Origin: Anabas testudineus
Taxonomy: Eukaryota; Chordata; Actinopteri; Anabantiformes; Anabantidae
DNA length: 64,000 bases
Direction of reading: 5' to 3'
NCBI RefSeq assembly: GCF_900324465.2
Contig: NC_046618.1
Span: 15,001,063 to 15,065,062 of the forward strand
The position numbers were made by a program, and so were the translations under genes. Shown piece by piece: positions 11,266 through 24,872 of the stretch. The stretch's first letter is position 1; the number at the start of each line of letters is the position of its first letter. Under the pieces are notes generated by a model, which had not been told where the DNA came from, ran no database searches, and worked only from the letters and a program-made list of their open reading frames with translations.

Positions 11266-12657
11266 TTTTGCTTAAAACATTGGTTATTCATAAAAAATAC
11301 ACACCACCAGAATCAGCATACTCTAAACTGTCTACAGCTATGTTTTTATTTAGAGATTTTACATAATATATTAATGTTTATGGGTGAATTACACGCTGGT
11401 GACTCAAAAGTTTAATTGGAGACGTGTATTTTAATGATTCTAACGAGGTTACACCCAAAAAACAATTAATTACTGAGTTCAGTGATTGAGGAGGCTTGAA
11501 TAGTAATATGTGTAATAGACTGGCTCCAAAATGTGGATTTATTTCAGCCAGTTTTTCTGAATAAATTCATTTAAACATGATCAAAGAAACACAATTGCCT
11601 TGCAGATCCAGCATAGTCACATCAACATAGAATTAAACTCCTGAAAAACATAAACCAGTAGAGTTTTAATAAAAGCATGATGACAGACAAGTTAAAGAAC
11701 AGAAACTACAGCTTTATGTCATTTTAAGTCATGTAATGTAGGAACAATATTATTTAGGCTACTGTACGTCTCAGCTGTGTGGAGGGAGGTGGACCTCAGC
11801 CAGAATAAAGGTTATCAGCCTGTGAGCAGGGGCAGACAGGGAAACGAATTTATGATTCAATTCCCGGGTCTTTTTACAACCGTCCATCCATTAAAATGAT
11901 CAGTATATTTCCAAGTATATGTAAAAACAGTTATTAGATATTAATGTGTGGTTTTTCAACAGCAGTGATCATTTTATCTGGGGCATGATAAAAATCTACT
12001 CCTAGTGTGTTTTTAATGTATCATGTGTTCTGTGGTGAGGAATTGCATCATATAGTCCTCTAACTTAAACTAACTTTGTTTATTCTGTAGTGCTTTTAGT
12101 AAATGAACAGCACTAATATACTAGATTATTATTGCATGGATGCTGTAAAATAAGTTGTCAAACCTGAAATAATATTTGCTTTATAGTAGCCACTCAGTTA
12201 TTATAAGACTGTGCACAATCAGTAATTTTATTTTTATCAAATTAAAGGTCAAAGGTACATACACACAAACATGTGCACTGCAGGTTTTTCATGACCCGTC
12301 AGTGCTGATTTAAATAAACTTCCATGTTAGTTTTTGTACTATAAAGAGTCAAATGTGTCAGCAGATGACATTATGTATGTGATACAGCTGATTCATTCAC
12401 ATCAGCAGATCAAATCTGTCCAAATCCTCTATCACTGCTGGGATGTACTCAGACAGAAGCTGAAGTTAATAATGATTCAGAGCAGAGGACCATCATTGTT
12501 ACCCCGGTGACCTCAAGATTTCTGTGGAAACTTGATTTCAAAACCGGGTTCCTCGATTAGTGATTTCCTAATATATGATCCCTGCAGTCACACATACGGA
12601 CACACACCCACACACAAGAAACTTGTGAACATACAAGCAGTTCTGTCTGTGTTTTGC

Positions 12658-12665
12658 TATATAAG
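12658..12665 (+). promoter_or_regulatory. TATA box of tetraspanin copy 2
   Basis: TATATAAG, 45 bases before the ATG. This implies a very short 5' UTR starting near the conserved CTCCATTAGACAAC just before the ATG. Confidence 0.5.
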
Positions 12666-12702
12666 AAGTCCTGTTTCAGTCTCTTCAGCTCCATTAGACA
12701 AC

Positions 12703-15700
12703 ATGGACTGCAGAATAGCCTCGTCCAAGACCGTCCTCCTCTTTCTCAGCCTGCTTTTTTGGGTAAGTCACAATGTTTTTTTCTCCGTCTGCACAAATCT
12801 CAAAATGTTGTTTCTTCACAATTTTATTTTCTGTAAATCGTCAATATTTGTCTTGTGTTGTTATACACGAGGCTTCACATTACAGAAATCAGAGCCTTGT
12901 CCTAGATTTTGCCCCGATGCAGTACTTCCTCATTTTCTCTGAACCATAATGCAATACTCTACATCTGCGTAGTGAAGTATTTCTACAGCCAAATTATTCA
13001 TATGTCCCAATAATCTGTGTGGATCTACGTCCAACTGAGTTCAAAAAAACCTTTTGTCAATATACAGTTTGGATTTGGAGCCTGTTTGCTTATATTGCCT
13101 AGTTCACCATGACTACTCCTTAATTCAGGCTAAATGAGATTTGAAGGAACCAACTAAACGTGTCCTGCCTTTCTGTGGCTGCTGTCTGTCTAATTAGATT
13201 ACCCCGAGGTACAATTGGCTTGTGTCTCTGTTAGTTTGCAAAGAAAATCACACAACACACTGTTTTAATTCTTTGAATGCAAATTACCACATCCACTTTT
13301 ACTTTCTTCCACCGGTACTCTATTTCTCAATCAATGTCTTTTGCCTTCACAGTTTAGAGTTTGAATAATGAGTCTGTGATTTACATATGATGACAGAAAC
13401 AGGCCCATACCAATCAATATTAGAGAAAACAGTTTTGCATCATCTTCAGAGTTCAGTCATACAATAGCTCCTTGATGTCCAAGACAAAACCTACGCCTTT
13501 GCTTTGTTTCATTCTTCTGTCCTTCTTGTTTTCTTGAAGAACTCAAGCATGGACAACTGTCAAGTGACACAAAATACATATGTGTTTAAACAAGTAGTCA
13601 TTCAATGGAAAGATATACTGAAAATGAAAAACAGATACACATGTAGGGTTTTTACCTCTGTGATTTGAGTTTGAAGTGTATATGCACAAAGTTGGCCTAA
13701 TGAATGCATTCTTCTAACTAATGAGGTCGCCACTGAAGCATGAATTATAATTTATTTATCATTTATCATTAAATTATAATTTATTTAAACACTGGCCAGG
13801 TTGGTCGGGCCAGTGTTTAGTCTGGACATATATATATATATATAGTGAAAAGAATCGGCCCAAGCACAGAACCCTGTGGACCTCCTTAACTAACTTTTGT
13901 GTGCACGTAAGACTCATCTTTAACATGCACATACTGGAATTTTTCTGATAGATAAGATTTAACATTTATATTTAACATTTACATTTGGCAGACGCTTTTA
14001 TCCAAAACGACTTACAAGGGTCGGCAGGGTAAGTGTAAGGAGGTCTTGCCTAAGGACCCCTACTGGAGGTAGGCCACAGTTGGGATTTTAACCCCAGTTT
14101 CCCACATGGAAGGTGGTAATCTTACCACTACATAACCAGTCGCTAAACCAGCCTAGTGCTGTTTCTTTAACCCCAATTACATCTTTCAGTCTGTGTAATA
14201 CAATGATGTATATCCATCCATAGATGGATGTAATTGAGCAGCACTGTAATCTGTATGCAGACTTAAAACATTTATTTCCACCATAACTTCTAACTGACCT
14301 GTGAATGAATACTATGATAACATATAATGTTAATGTTTTGTTCTCTCTGCAGGCTGTAGGAGCAGCATTGGCCTACACTGGTGGCCATCTTATCGAGATC
14401 TATAGCAATTTGGGAATTAATCCTCATGACAAGGTCATACTGAGCCCAGCAATTATCATCATTGCTTTCAGTGTGGTGATGTTCTTATTCGGTCTGCTGG
14501 GATGCTGCGCCACATTCTGGGAGTCCAAATTTTGCCTCAGCATTGTAAGTGTGTGTTTGTGTGTGTGTGTGTGAGGGTAGGTGTGGGCTTAGTTTTACAT
14601 TTATCTTTGTGTTTCATTCACAGTATTTCACTTACTTACTCACCAACTTCTTTCATTTTATTTCTCTTCAGTTCTTTTGGATCCTCTTTGTGATCTTCGC
14701 GGCTGAAGTCGTTGTTCTGGTACTTAGCTTCATCTACCAAAACAAAGTAAGTCAAAGAAAATTCAAACATACTCTGTGTCACACAATGTTTGTAACAAGC
14801 ATTTTCTGATCTGCTATGGCACAGTTGTAGACTCTAAAAGCCCATCAGTAAATTACCTAATGGGCTATGATGTGTTTTTTTTTCCCAGATAAACTCAGAA
14901 ATGGGGAAAACTTTGAATGCGACCTTCTCAAAGTATGATGGAAATGACAAAGAAATAGTGGACAACCTGCAGTCTGAGGTTGGTTTCATGTTGGACCTGT
15001 ACACGTTTTCTCAGTTGCACTTTGATTCTCTTCAGCTGTTTCTGCCTTTTGTGCAAAAAAAGCTACAGTTTGTTTTCTTGGCCTTTCAGGTGAAATACAG
15101 TTTAAATGAGATTATTCTGAGTGTATAAATGGATAGTGAAGGACTCAGCATGTTAGGACATCTTTCAGTTACGTTGTGTACCCATAATGTTACTATTTGT
15201 GCAGCACATTTAAAAGTAACCATGAAAGAAAAGTCTAAAACAATACGGACAAATAAAAAATAACATCTGTAAACCAGTCTTGCCACGCTTCACCGATTTG
15301 CTCTAAATGCACACCTGTAGGTCTGTTGAATGCTATTTATGGAAATGCTGGAAATGAAATAGAAAATAAAGCTGGGTGATAGATAATGACACATCCTCAC
15401 ATATTCGCTCTCTCATGTTATTTGTTTAGTTTGATAGCTCTCTCATATGATTTTTACGTAACCTCCTTTTTTAATCAGCTGTATTTTCTCTCTTTGACTC
15501 TGTGCAGTTGAAATGCTGTGGTGTTTTTAATTACACCAGCTGGTTAAACACCAACTGGTCTGCCAGCCACCCCAACTCAGTGCCTAAGTCCTGCTGCAAA
15601 AACATGAACGGAACATGCAACGGCACTCTGACTGATCTGAACCTGCTTCACTTGAATGTAAGTCATGCAGCAGCATACTTTGCATGTTTTGACATTAAAA

Positions 15701-16434
15701 ACTCCATGTGCACATTTCTTTGCTTTGCTTGAGATTGTTAATGGTTTATTTCGAGTTGCTTAACGTTCTCCAACGGAGTCTTAGAGGAAACTTATACAAA
15801 TATAAGTCCACAAAAATAACTATCTTTATTACAAATAAAGCAAGAATTACATTTCAGGCTACAAATCCCTGTGTACTAACTGTACCTGTGCATGTGTTTT
15901 AGGGTTGTGAGACCAAGCTGCAGGGCATCATGCACCATGTTTTCTATTATGCCATGGGGGTCATTCTGGGCTTTGCCATACTTAAGGTAAATATGGGCGC
16001 AGTCAGTTTTAAGAAACACACTGTCACACAGTCTGTTGTGGGCTATGTACGATACAGAAAATGCTCAACTCTGTTATTATACACACTACTTACCTGACTA
16101 TAGCTTAAGTGGTGAGTAGTTTCTAAACTAAAGTCAGATGACAGGGGCACCATGTCTGAATGGGATGTCCTCCATATTGTTTAATGGACCACTTTTGAAT
16201 TTTTTCCACAGAGAACAGTATTTGATTAGCGTAGCCCCCTCAAATATACTGTAGCACATTAAGTAAGTTCTTGTTATTTCTTCCAGAACAGTTTGGTTAT
16301 ATAGCCTGTGCTGCTGAGTTTGTGTCTGATTAGTTTTATATTTTCTGTTACAGTTCCTCGGGATGCTGAGCGTGTGTGTGATCGCCTGTAGCAATGGCAG
16401 CAGGAGGAGTGGCTACGAGCCTCTCTACGCCTGA
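12703..16434 (+). CDS. tspan36: Tetraspanin copy 2 (tspan36-like)
   Basis: Coding exons: 12703-12762, 14353-14544, 14672-14746, 14889-14978, 15508-15657, 15903-15986, 16354-16434; 243 residues, with the same phases as copy 1. It starts MDCRIASSK. The small loop reads HLIEIYSNLGINPHDK. Exon 2 ends with KFCLSI, gaining a cysteine near the membrane compared with KFGLSI in copy 1. All large-loop cysteines, the CCG motif and five sequons are kept. The tail ends GYEPLYA. Intron 1 (about 1590 bases) is shorter than in copy 1. The protein differs from copy 4 at only two residues by my reading, so these are very recent duplicates or homogenised by gene conversion. Function is expected to match copy 1: membrane scaffold with a possible endolysosomal sorting signal. 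Confidence 0.88.
13972..14151. repeat. Short interspersed repeat in intron 1 of copy 2
   Basis: Contains the widespread fish repeat core CATTTGGCAGACGCTTTTAT followed by CCAAAACGACTTACAA, and ends near a GGTAATCTTACCACTACAT stretch. This is a SINE- or MITE-like element whose class I cannot fix. It is absent at the matching place in copy 1 (about 6408), so it inserted after copy 1 split off. Confidence 0.6.
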
Positions 16435-17902
16435 AACGCTTCTTGATACCTCCTTATTTTGCACCACTTGATTTTATAATGACCTAATAAGAGCAGGCAT
16501 AATTCTGCAGTGGACAGCAGCTTCATGTACAGACCTAAGATCTTGGCACATGAAATACACAAATCTGAAAAACCCTCCGGCAGCGGGATCAACATACATT
16601 TTTTCAGTTCTTTGCTGAATGTGGACATTGCTTTCGTTTCTGGGTTATTGTTTTATTTCCCTCTAGTGATTATTAAGATAGACCTCCTAAAGTTTCCATT
16701 TGGGTTAGGGCCAAGTAAATAATGATAACATAAGAATCTAGCCCTGTTTGAGCAACCTTCCCTTCTGATGGAGCTTTATGTCTCTAACACAGAGCGTCTG
16801 TCTCTGTCTGTTGTGACAACACAGGAGAGAACAAAAGTTTTGGTCATTACTTGTAAATGTTGTTGAGCTCTCTCACTCTGCTGCATCGTGTAGATATTCT
16901 TTTAAAGAAGATAATTTTTTGCAATGTACTGCAATGAAAGAAACTAAAAAAGTTCTAAAGTCATTAAAGTGTAACCACCGAATGCCCTATTTAAGGTTGC
17001 AATATATGTATAGCCAACAAAATGAATGAATACAGAATATATGTAATTTTATGGTCATATAACGATATCGAATGAAGTAACTATTCTACGTAGTTTGATT
17101 TTTGACTGTGTTTATTATGTTTTTAAATTAAAAAGGTGAAATATTCACAATAAGTTGGATGTCAGTGTTACTGGTTCTACGTGTGATTAACATCTCTGTA
17201 TCGGTAGTGTCTGCTGATTTTAATGACCCTGCTGCCCCCTCGCACACTGCGCCCCTCTCACACACTATCTGTTGACTGCATATCTAGTTCAGTGCATATC
17301 CTCACTGCTTCAGGCTGTGTTGACATTTAGACAGGCCGAACCTTTGCAGAGAAAACACGGCTAGAAAACTTTGTCAGCTCTGAAACCTTGTCTCCTCCCT
17401 CCCTAAACTCTGTTTCCACCTGTATGTGACGTTTTTTTCCTTTGACATTTGAGGTGTATTTGCATTTCCATCACCAACCTAGACCAACTGTCTCTTTTCT
17501 GCTCTTTGCTTTTATTTTTCTCAACTTCTCAGCTCCCTCTGCAGTGTCCCATGCGTTAACTGTCGATATCATGTGATGCAGGACGAACAATAGTGCACTT
17601 TGTCAGTGATGTAGCAAACTGTGAAAATACCTGTGTTTACAGTACAAGTTAATTATCTGTAAATAACACAAAGGAGATTTTTACTATTTAGTTTGGGGTT
17701 TTCACAATAAAAGTTTTTTTTATATGGACACATTTTACAGTAAGAGTGGACAAAAGAGAAGCTGCAGAGTGCATCTATCCCACCCTTGCCTTACAAGGTG
17801 TATGTAATAAGTCAAGAGTTATAATTTGAGATGACTTTATTATAGTGTCCTGGATGAAAGAGCGCAGGGTTTCAGTCAGGTTTTCTTACTGGTTCTGTAA
17901 CA

Positions 17903-18010
17903 GGTCTTCTTGGGACTCTTTGCCTTTCTCTTTTTCCCAGGTGATTTCAGTGTGCCTTTTTCTGTTTGTGTTTTCTCCAAATGTATTATTCTGTAAAATT
18001 TTTGCATAAA
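17903..18010 (-). pseudogene. H1 gene fragment with promoter remnant at the unit 2/3 junction
   Basis: Same H1 tail piece as in the other junctions, then a jump from about H1 position 1724 to about 2277. It therefore also keeps H1 upstream sequence including the H1-box-like TTTGTGTTT (about 17968-17976). This is the least reduced of the four H1 remnants. Confidence 0.82.
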
Positions 18011-19385
18011 ACATTGGTTATTCATAAAAAATACACACTACCAGAATCAGCATACTCTGAACTGTCTACAGCTATGTTTTCATTTAGAGATTTTTAAATA
18101 ATATATCAATGTTTATGGGTGAATTACACGCTGGTGACTCAAAAGTTTAATTGGAGACGTGTATTTTAATGATTCTAACGAGGTTACAGCCACAAAACAA
18201 TTAATTACTGAGTTCAATGATTGAGGAGGCTTGAATAGTAATATGTGTAATAGACTGGCTCCAAAATGTGGATTTATTTCAGCCAGTTTTTCTGAATAAA
18301 TTCATTTAAACATGATCAAAGAAACACAGTTGCCTTGCAGATCCAGCATAGTCACATCAACATAGAATTAAACTCCTGAAACACATAAACCAGTAGAGTT
18401 TTAATAAAAGCATGATGTCAGACAAGTTAAACAACAGAAAGTACAGCTTTATGTCATTTTAAGTCATGTAATGTAGGAACAATATTATGTAGGCTACTGT
18501 ACGTCTCAGCTGTGTGGAGGGAGGTGGACCTCAGCCAGAATAAAGGTTATCAGCCTGTTAGCAGGGGCAGACAGGGAAACGAATTTATGATTCAATTCCC
18601 GGGTCTTTTTACAACTGTCCATCCATTAAAATGATCAGTATATTTCCAAGTATATGTAAAAACAGTTATTAGATATTAATGTGTGGTTTTTCAACAGCTG
18701 TGATCATTTTATCTGGGGCATGATAAAAATCTAATCCTAGTGTGTTTTTAATGTATCATGTGGTGAGGATTTTCATCATATAGTCCTCTAACTTAACCTA
18801 ACCTTGTTTATTCTGTAGTGCTTTTAGTAAATGAACAGCACTAATATACTAGATTAATATTGCATGGATGCTGTAAAATAAGTTGTCAAACCTGAAATAA
18901 TATTTGCTTTATAGTAGCCACTGAGTTATTTGAAGACTGTGAACAATCAGTAATTTTATTTTTATCAAATTAAAGGTCAATGGTACATACACACAAACAT
19001 GTGCACTGCTGGTTTTTCATGACCCGTCAGTGCTGATTTAAATAAACTTCCATGTTAGATTTTGTACTATAAAGAGTCAAATGTGTCAGCAGATGACATT
19101 ATGTATGTGATACAGCTGATTCATTCACATCAGCAGATCAAATCTGTCCAAATCCTCTATCACTGCTGGGATGTACTCAGACAGAAGCTGAAGTTAATAA
19201 TGATTCAGAGCAGAGGACCATCATTGTTACCCCGGTGACCTCAAGATTTCTGTGGAAACTTGATTTCAAAACCGGGTTCCTCGATTAGTGATTTCCTAAT
19301 ATATGATCCCTGCAGTCACACATACGGACACACACCCACACACAAGAAACTTGTGAACATACAAGCAGTTCTGTCTGTGTTTTGC

Positions 19386-19393
19386 TATATAAG
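19386..19393 (+). promoter_or_regulatory. TATA box of tetraspanin copy 3
   Basis: TATATAAG, 45 bases before the ATG, as in copies 2, 4 and 5. Confidence 0.5.
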
Positions 19394-19430
19394 AAGTCCT
19401 GTTTCAGTCTCTTCAGCTCCATTAGACAAC

Positions 19431-22400
19431 ATGGACTGCAGAATAGCCTCGTCCAAGACCGTCCTCCTCTTTCTCAGCCTGCTTTTTTGGGTAAGTCGCG
19501 GTGTGTTTTTCTCCACCTACACAAATCTCAAAATGTTGTTTCTTCACAATTTTATTTTCTGTAAATCGTCAATATTTGTCTTGTGTTGTTATACACGAGG
19601 CCTCACATTACAGAAATCAGAGCCTTGTCCTAGATTTTGCCCCGATGCAGTACTTCCTCATTTTCTCTGAACCATAATGCAATACTCTACATCTGCGTAG
19701 TGAAGTATTTCTACAGCCAAATTATTCATATGTCCCAATAATCTGTGTGGATCTACGTCCAACTGAGTTCAAAAAAACCTTTTGTCAATATACAGTTTGG
19801 ATTTGGAGCCTGTTTGCTTATATTGCCTAGTTCACCATGACTACTCCTTAATTCAGGCTAAATGAGATTTGAAGGAACCAACTAAACGTGTCCTGCCTTT
19901 CTGTGGCTGCTGTCTGTCTAATTAGATTACCCCGAGGTACAATTGGCTTGTGTCTCTGTTAGTTTGCAAAGAAAATCACACAACACACTGTTTTAATTCT
20001 TTGAATGCAAATTACCACATCCACTTTTACTTTCTTCCACCGGTACTCTATTTCTCAATCAATGTCTTTTGCCTTCACAGTTTAGAGTTTGAATAATGAG
20101 TCTGTGATGCCTCATCAGTGTTTATCTGGTTTATTGCGTAGATTTACATATGATGACAGAAACAGGCCCATACCAATCAATATTAGAGAAAACAGTTTTG
20201 CATCATCTTCAGAGTTCAGTCATACAATAGCTCCTTGATGTCCAAGACAAAACCTACGCCTTTGCTTTGTTTCATTCTTCTGTCCTTCTTGTTTTCTTGA
20301 AGAACTCAAGCATGGACAACTGTCAAGTGACACAAAATACATATGTGTTTAAACAAGTAGTCATTCAATGGAAAGATATACTGAAAATGAAAAACAGATA
20401 CACATGTAGGGTTTTTACCTCTGTGATTTGAGTTTGAAGTGTATATGCACAAAGTTGGCCTAATGAATGCATTCTTCTAACTAATGAGGTCGCCACTGAA
20501 GCATGAATTATAATTTATTTATCATTTATCATTAAATTATAATTTATTTAAACACTGGCCAGGTTGGTCGGGCCAGTGTTTAGTCTGGACATATATATAT
20601 ATATAGTGAAAAGAATCGGCCCAAGCACAGAACCCTGTGGACCTCCTTAACTAACTTTTGTGTGCACGTAAGACTCATCTTTAACATGCACATACTGGAA
20701 TTTATCTGATAGATAAGATTTAACATTTATATTTAACATTTACATTTGGCAGACGCTTTTATCCAAAACGACTTACAAGGGTCGGCAGGGTAAGTGTAAG
20801 GAGGTCTTGCCTAAGGACCCCTACTGGAGGTAGGCCACAGTTGGGATTTTAACCCCAGTTTCCCACATGGAAGGTGGTAATCTTACCACTACATAACCAG
20901 TCGCTAAACCAGCCTAGTGCTGTTTCTTTAACCCCAATTACATCTTTCAGTCTGTGTAATACAATGATGTATATCCATCCATAGATGGATGTAATTGAGC
21001 AGCACTGTAATCTGTATGCAGACTTAAAACATTTATTTCCACCATAACTTCTAACTGACCTGTGAATGAATACTATGATAACATATAATGTTAATGTTTT
21101 GTTCTCTCTGCAGGCTGTAGGAGCAGCATTGGCCTACACTGGTGCCCATCTAATCGAGATCTATAGCAATTTGGGAATTAATCCTCATGACAAGGTCATA
21201 CTGAGCCCAGCAATTATCATCATTGCTTTCAGTGTGGTGATGTTCTTATTCGGTCTGCTGGGATGCTGCGCCACAATCTGGGAGTCCAGATTTTGCCTCA
21301 GCATTGTAAGTGTGTGTTTGTGTGTGTGTGTGAGGGTAGGTGTGGGCTTAGTTTTACATTTATCTTTGTGTTTCATTCACAGTATTTTACTTACTTACTC
21401 ACCAACTTCTTTCGTTTTATTTCTCTTCAGTTCTTTTGGATCCTCTTTGTGATCTTCACCGCTGAAGTCGTTGTTCTGGTACTTAGCTTCCTCTGCCAAA
21501 ACAAAGTAAGTCAAAGAAAATTCAAACATACTCTGTGTCACACAATGTTTGTAACAAGCATTTTCTGATCTGCTATGGCACAGTTGTAGACTCTAAAAGC
21601 CCATCAGTAAATTACCTAATGGGCTATGATGTGTTTCTTTTTTTCCAGATAAATTCAGAAATGGGGAAAACTTTGAATGCGACCTTCTCAAAGTATGATG
21701 GAAATGACAAAGAAATAGTGGACAACCTGCAGTCTGAGGTTGGTTTCATGTTGGACCTGTACACGTTTTCTCAGTTGCACTTTGATTCTCTTCAGCTGTT
21801 TCTGCCTTTTGTGCAAAAAAAGCTACAGTTTGTTTTCTTGGCCTTTCAGGTGAAATACAGTTTAAATGAGGTTATTCTGAGTCTATAAATGGATAGTGAA
21901 GGAATTAGCGTGTTAGGACATCTTTCAGTTACGTTGTGTACCCATAATGTTACTATTTGTGCAGCACATTTAAAATTAACCATGAAAGAAAAGTCTAAAA
22001 CAATACGGACAAATAAAAAATAACATCTGTAAACCAGTCTTGCCACGCTTCACCGATTTGCTCTAAATGCACTGTGTTCACACCTGTAGGTCTGTTGAAT
22101 GCTATTTATGGAAATGCTGGAAATGAAATAGAAAATAAAGCAGGGTGATAGAGAGTGACACATCCTCACATATTCTCTCTACAATAACTTCTATATAGAG
22201 ACACACATACATCATGTTATTTGTTTAGTTTGATAGCTCTCTCATATGATTTTTACACAGCCTCCTTTTTTAATCAGCTGTATTTTCTCTCTTTGACTCT
22301 GTGCAGTTGAAATGCTGTGGTGTTTTTAATTACACCAGCTGGTTAAACACCAACTGGTCTGCCAGCCACCCCAACTCAGTGCCTAAGTCCTGCTGCAAAA

Positions 22401-23234
22401 ACATGAACGGAACGTGCAACGGCACTCTGACTGATCTGAAACTGCTTCACTTGAATGTAAGTCATGCAGCAGCATACTTTGCATGTTTTGACATTAAAAA
22501 CTCCATGTGCACATTTCTTTGCTGTGCTTGAGATTGTTAAGGGTTTATTTCGAGTTGCTTAACGTTCTCCAACGGAGTCTTAGAGGAAACTTATACAAAT
22601 AAAAGTCCACAAAAATAACTATCTTTATTGACAAATAAAGCAAGAATTGCATTTCAGGCTACAAATCCCTGTGTACTAACTGTACCTGTGCATGTGTTTT
22701 AGGGTTGTGAGACCAAGCTGCAGGGCATCATGCACCATGTTTTCTATTATGCCATGGGGGTCATTCTGGGCTTTGCCATACTTAAGGTAAATATGGGCGC
22801 AGTCAGTTTTAAGAAACACACTGTCACACAGTCTGTTGTGGGCTATGTACGATACAGAAAATGCTCAACTCTGTTATTATACACACTACTTACCTGACTA
22901 TAGCTTAAGTGGTGAGTGGTTTCTAAACTAAAGTCAGAGGACAAGAGCAGCATGTCTGAATGGGATGTCCTCCATATTGTTCAATGGACCACTTTTGAAT
23001 TTTTTCCACAGAGAACAGTATTTGATTAGCGTAGCCCCCTCAAATATACTGTAGCACATTAAGTAAGTTCTTGTTATTTCTTCCAGAGCAGTTTGGTTAT
23101 ATAACCTGTGCTGCTGAGTTTGTGTCTGATTAGTTTTATATTTTCTGTTACAGTTCCTCGGGATGCTGAGCGTGTGTGTGATCGCCTGTAGCAATGGCAG
23201 CAGGAGGAGTGGCTACGAGCCTCTCTACGCCTGA
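19431..23234 (+). CDS. tspan36: Tetraspanin copy 3 (tspan36-like)
   Basis: Coding exons: 19431-19490, 21114-21305, 21431-21505, 21649-21738, 22307-22456, 22703-22786, 23154-23234; 243 residues. Layout is the same as copy 2: MDCRIASSK start, four membrane segments, CCG motif with six large-loop cysteines, GYEPLYA tail. Changes from copy 2 include GAHLIE for GGHLIE, CCATIWESRF for CCATFWESKF, TAEV for AAEV, and FLCQNK for FIYQNK, which adds a cysteine at the end of TM3. Intron 1 keeps a short stretch (about 20109-20140) that copies 2 and 4 have lost. It looks functional by sequence. Confidence 0.88.
20733..20910. repeat. Short interspersed repeat in intron 1 of copy 3
   Basis: Same element at the same place as in copy 2, inherited through duplication rather than inserted again. 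Confidence 0.6.
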
Positions 23235-24813
23235 AACGCTTCTTGATACCTCCTTATTTTGCACCACTTGATTTTATAATGACCTAATAAGAGCAGGCAT
23301 AATTCTGCAGTGGACAGCAGCTTCATGTACAGACCTAAGATCTTGGCACATGAAATACACAAATCTGACAAACCCTCCGGCAGCGGGATCAACATACATT
23401 TTTTCAGTTCTTTGCTGAATGTGGACATTGCTTTCGTTTCTGGGTTATTGTTTTATTTCCCTCTAGTGATTATTAAGATAGACCTCCTAAAGTTTCCATT
23501 TGGGTTAGGGCCAAGTAAATAATGATAACATAAGAATCTAGCCCTGTTTGAGCAACCTTCCCTTCTGATGGAGCTTTATGTCTCTAACACAGAGCGTCTG
23601 TCTCTGTCTGTCGTGACAACACAGGAGAGAACAAAAGTTTTGGTCATTACTTGTAAATGTTGCTGAGCTCTCTCACTCTGCTGCGTCATGTGGATATTCT
23701 TTTAAAGAAGATTATTTTTTGCAATGTACTGCAATGAAAGAAACTAAAAAAGTTCTAAAGTCATTAAAGTGTAACCACCGAATGCCCTATTTAAGGTTGC
23801 AATATATGTATAGCCAACAAAATGAATGAATACAGAATATATGTAATTTTATGATCATATAACGATATCGAATGAAGTAACTATTCTACGTAGTTTGATT
23901 TTTGACTGTGTTTATTATGTTTTTATATTAAAAAGGTGAAATATTCACAATAAGTTGGATGTCAGTGTTACTGGTTCTACGTGTGATTAACATCTCTGTA
24001 TCGGTAGTGTCTGCTGATTTTAATGACCCTGCTGCCCCCTCGCACACTGCGCCCCTCTCACACACTATCTGTTGACTGCATATCTAGTTCAGTGCATATC
24101 CTCACTGCTTCAGGCTGTGTTGACATTTAGACAGGCCGAACCTTTGCAGAGAAAACACGGCTAGATAACTTTGTCAGCTCTGAAACCTTCTCTCCTCCCT
24201 CCCTAAACACTGTTTCCACCTGTATGTGATTTTTTTTTCCTTTGACATATGGGGTGTATTTGCATTTCCATCACCAACCTAGACCAACTGTCTCTTTTCT
24301 GCTCTGTGCTTTTATTTTTCTCAACTTCTCAGCTCCCTCTACAGTGTCCCATTAGCGTTAACTGTCAATATCATGTGATGCAGGACGAACAATAGTGCAC
24401 TTTGTCAGTGATGTAGCAAACTGTGAAAATACCTGTGTTTACAGTACAAGTTAATTATCTGTAAATAACACAAAGGAGATATTTACCATTTAGTTTGGGG
24501 TTTTCACAATAAAAGTTTTTTTATATGGAGACATTTTACAGTAAGAGTGGACAAAAGAGAAGCTGCAGAGTGCATCTATCCCACCTTTGCCTTACAAGGT
24601 GTATGTAATAAGTCAAGAGTTCCTCATTAGCCAGTCCGGCCCTCCTAAAAGTTAATTTAACTCAAACCTCACGTATCAGATTTGTAATTCAAGCTTACTC
24701 ACAACAGATTAAGTCTTGTGTATAATTTGAGGTGACTTCATTAGAGTGTCCTGGATGAAATAGCGCAGGGTTTCAGTCAGGTTTTCTTACTGGTTCTATA
24801 ACAGCCTGCTTAT

Positions 24814-24872
24814 ACCCTGCGTTTGGTCTTCTTGGGACTCTTTGCCTTTCTCTTTTTCCCAGGTGATTTCAG
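24814..24872 (-). pseudogene. H1 gene fragment at the unit 3/4 junction
   Basis: Identical in structure to the fragment at 11207-11265, with the same internal collapse and the same right-hand junction. Confidence 0.85.

Larger units (their letters stand above)
11207..17902 (+). repeat. Tandem unit 2 of the tetraspanin array
   Basis: Starts with the H1 fragment and contains tetraspanin copy 2. It is nearly identical to unit 4 in gene body and intron 1. The spacer near 17810-17830 has a private deletion compared with units 1, 3 and 4. Confidence 0.85.
17903..24813 (+). repeat. Tandem unit 3 of the tetraspanin array
   Basis: Begins with a longer H1 remnant than the other units. Gene body and intron 1 differ from units 2 and 4 at shared positions, while the downstream spacer matches unit 4. 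Confidence 0.85.

Noticed and set aside
12532-12942. 136-codon frame spanning exon 1 of copies 2-5
   Set aside because: It is a different frame running through exon 1 and its donor; the tetraspanin frame explains the exon.
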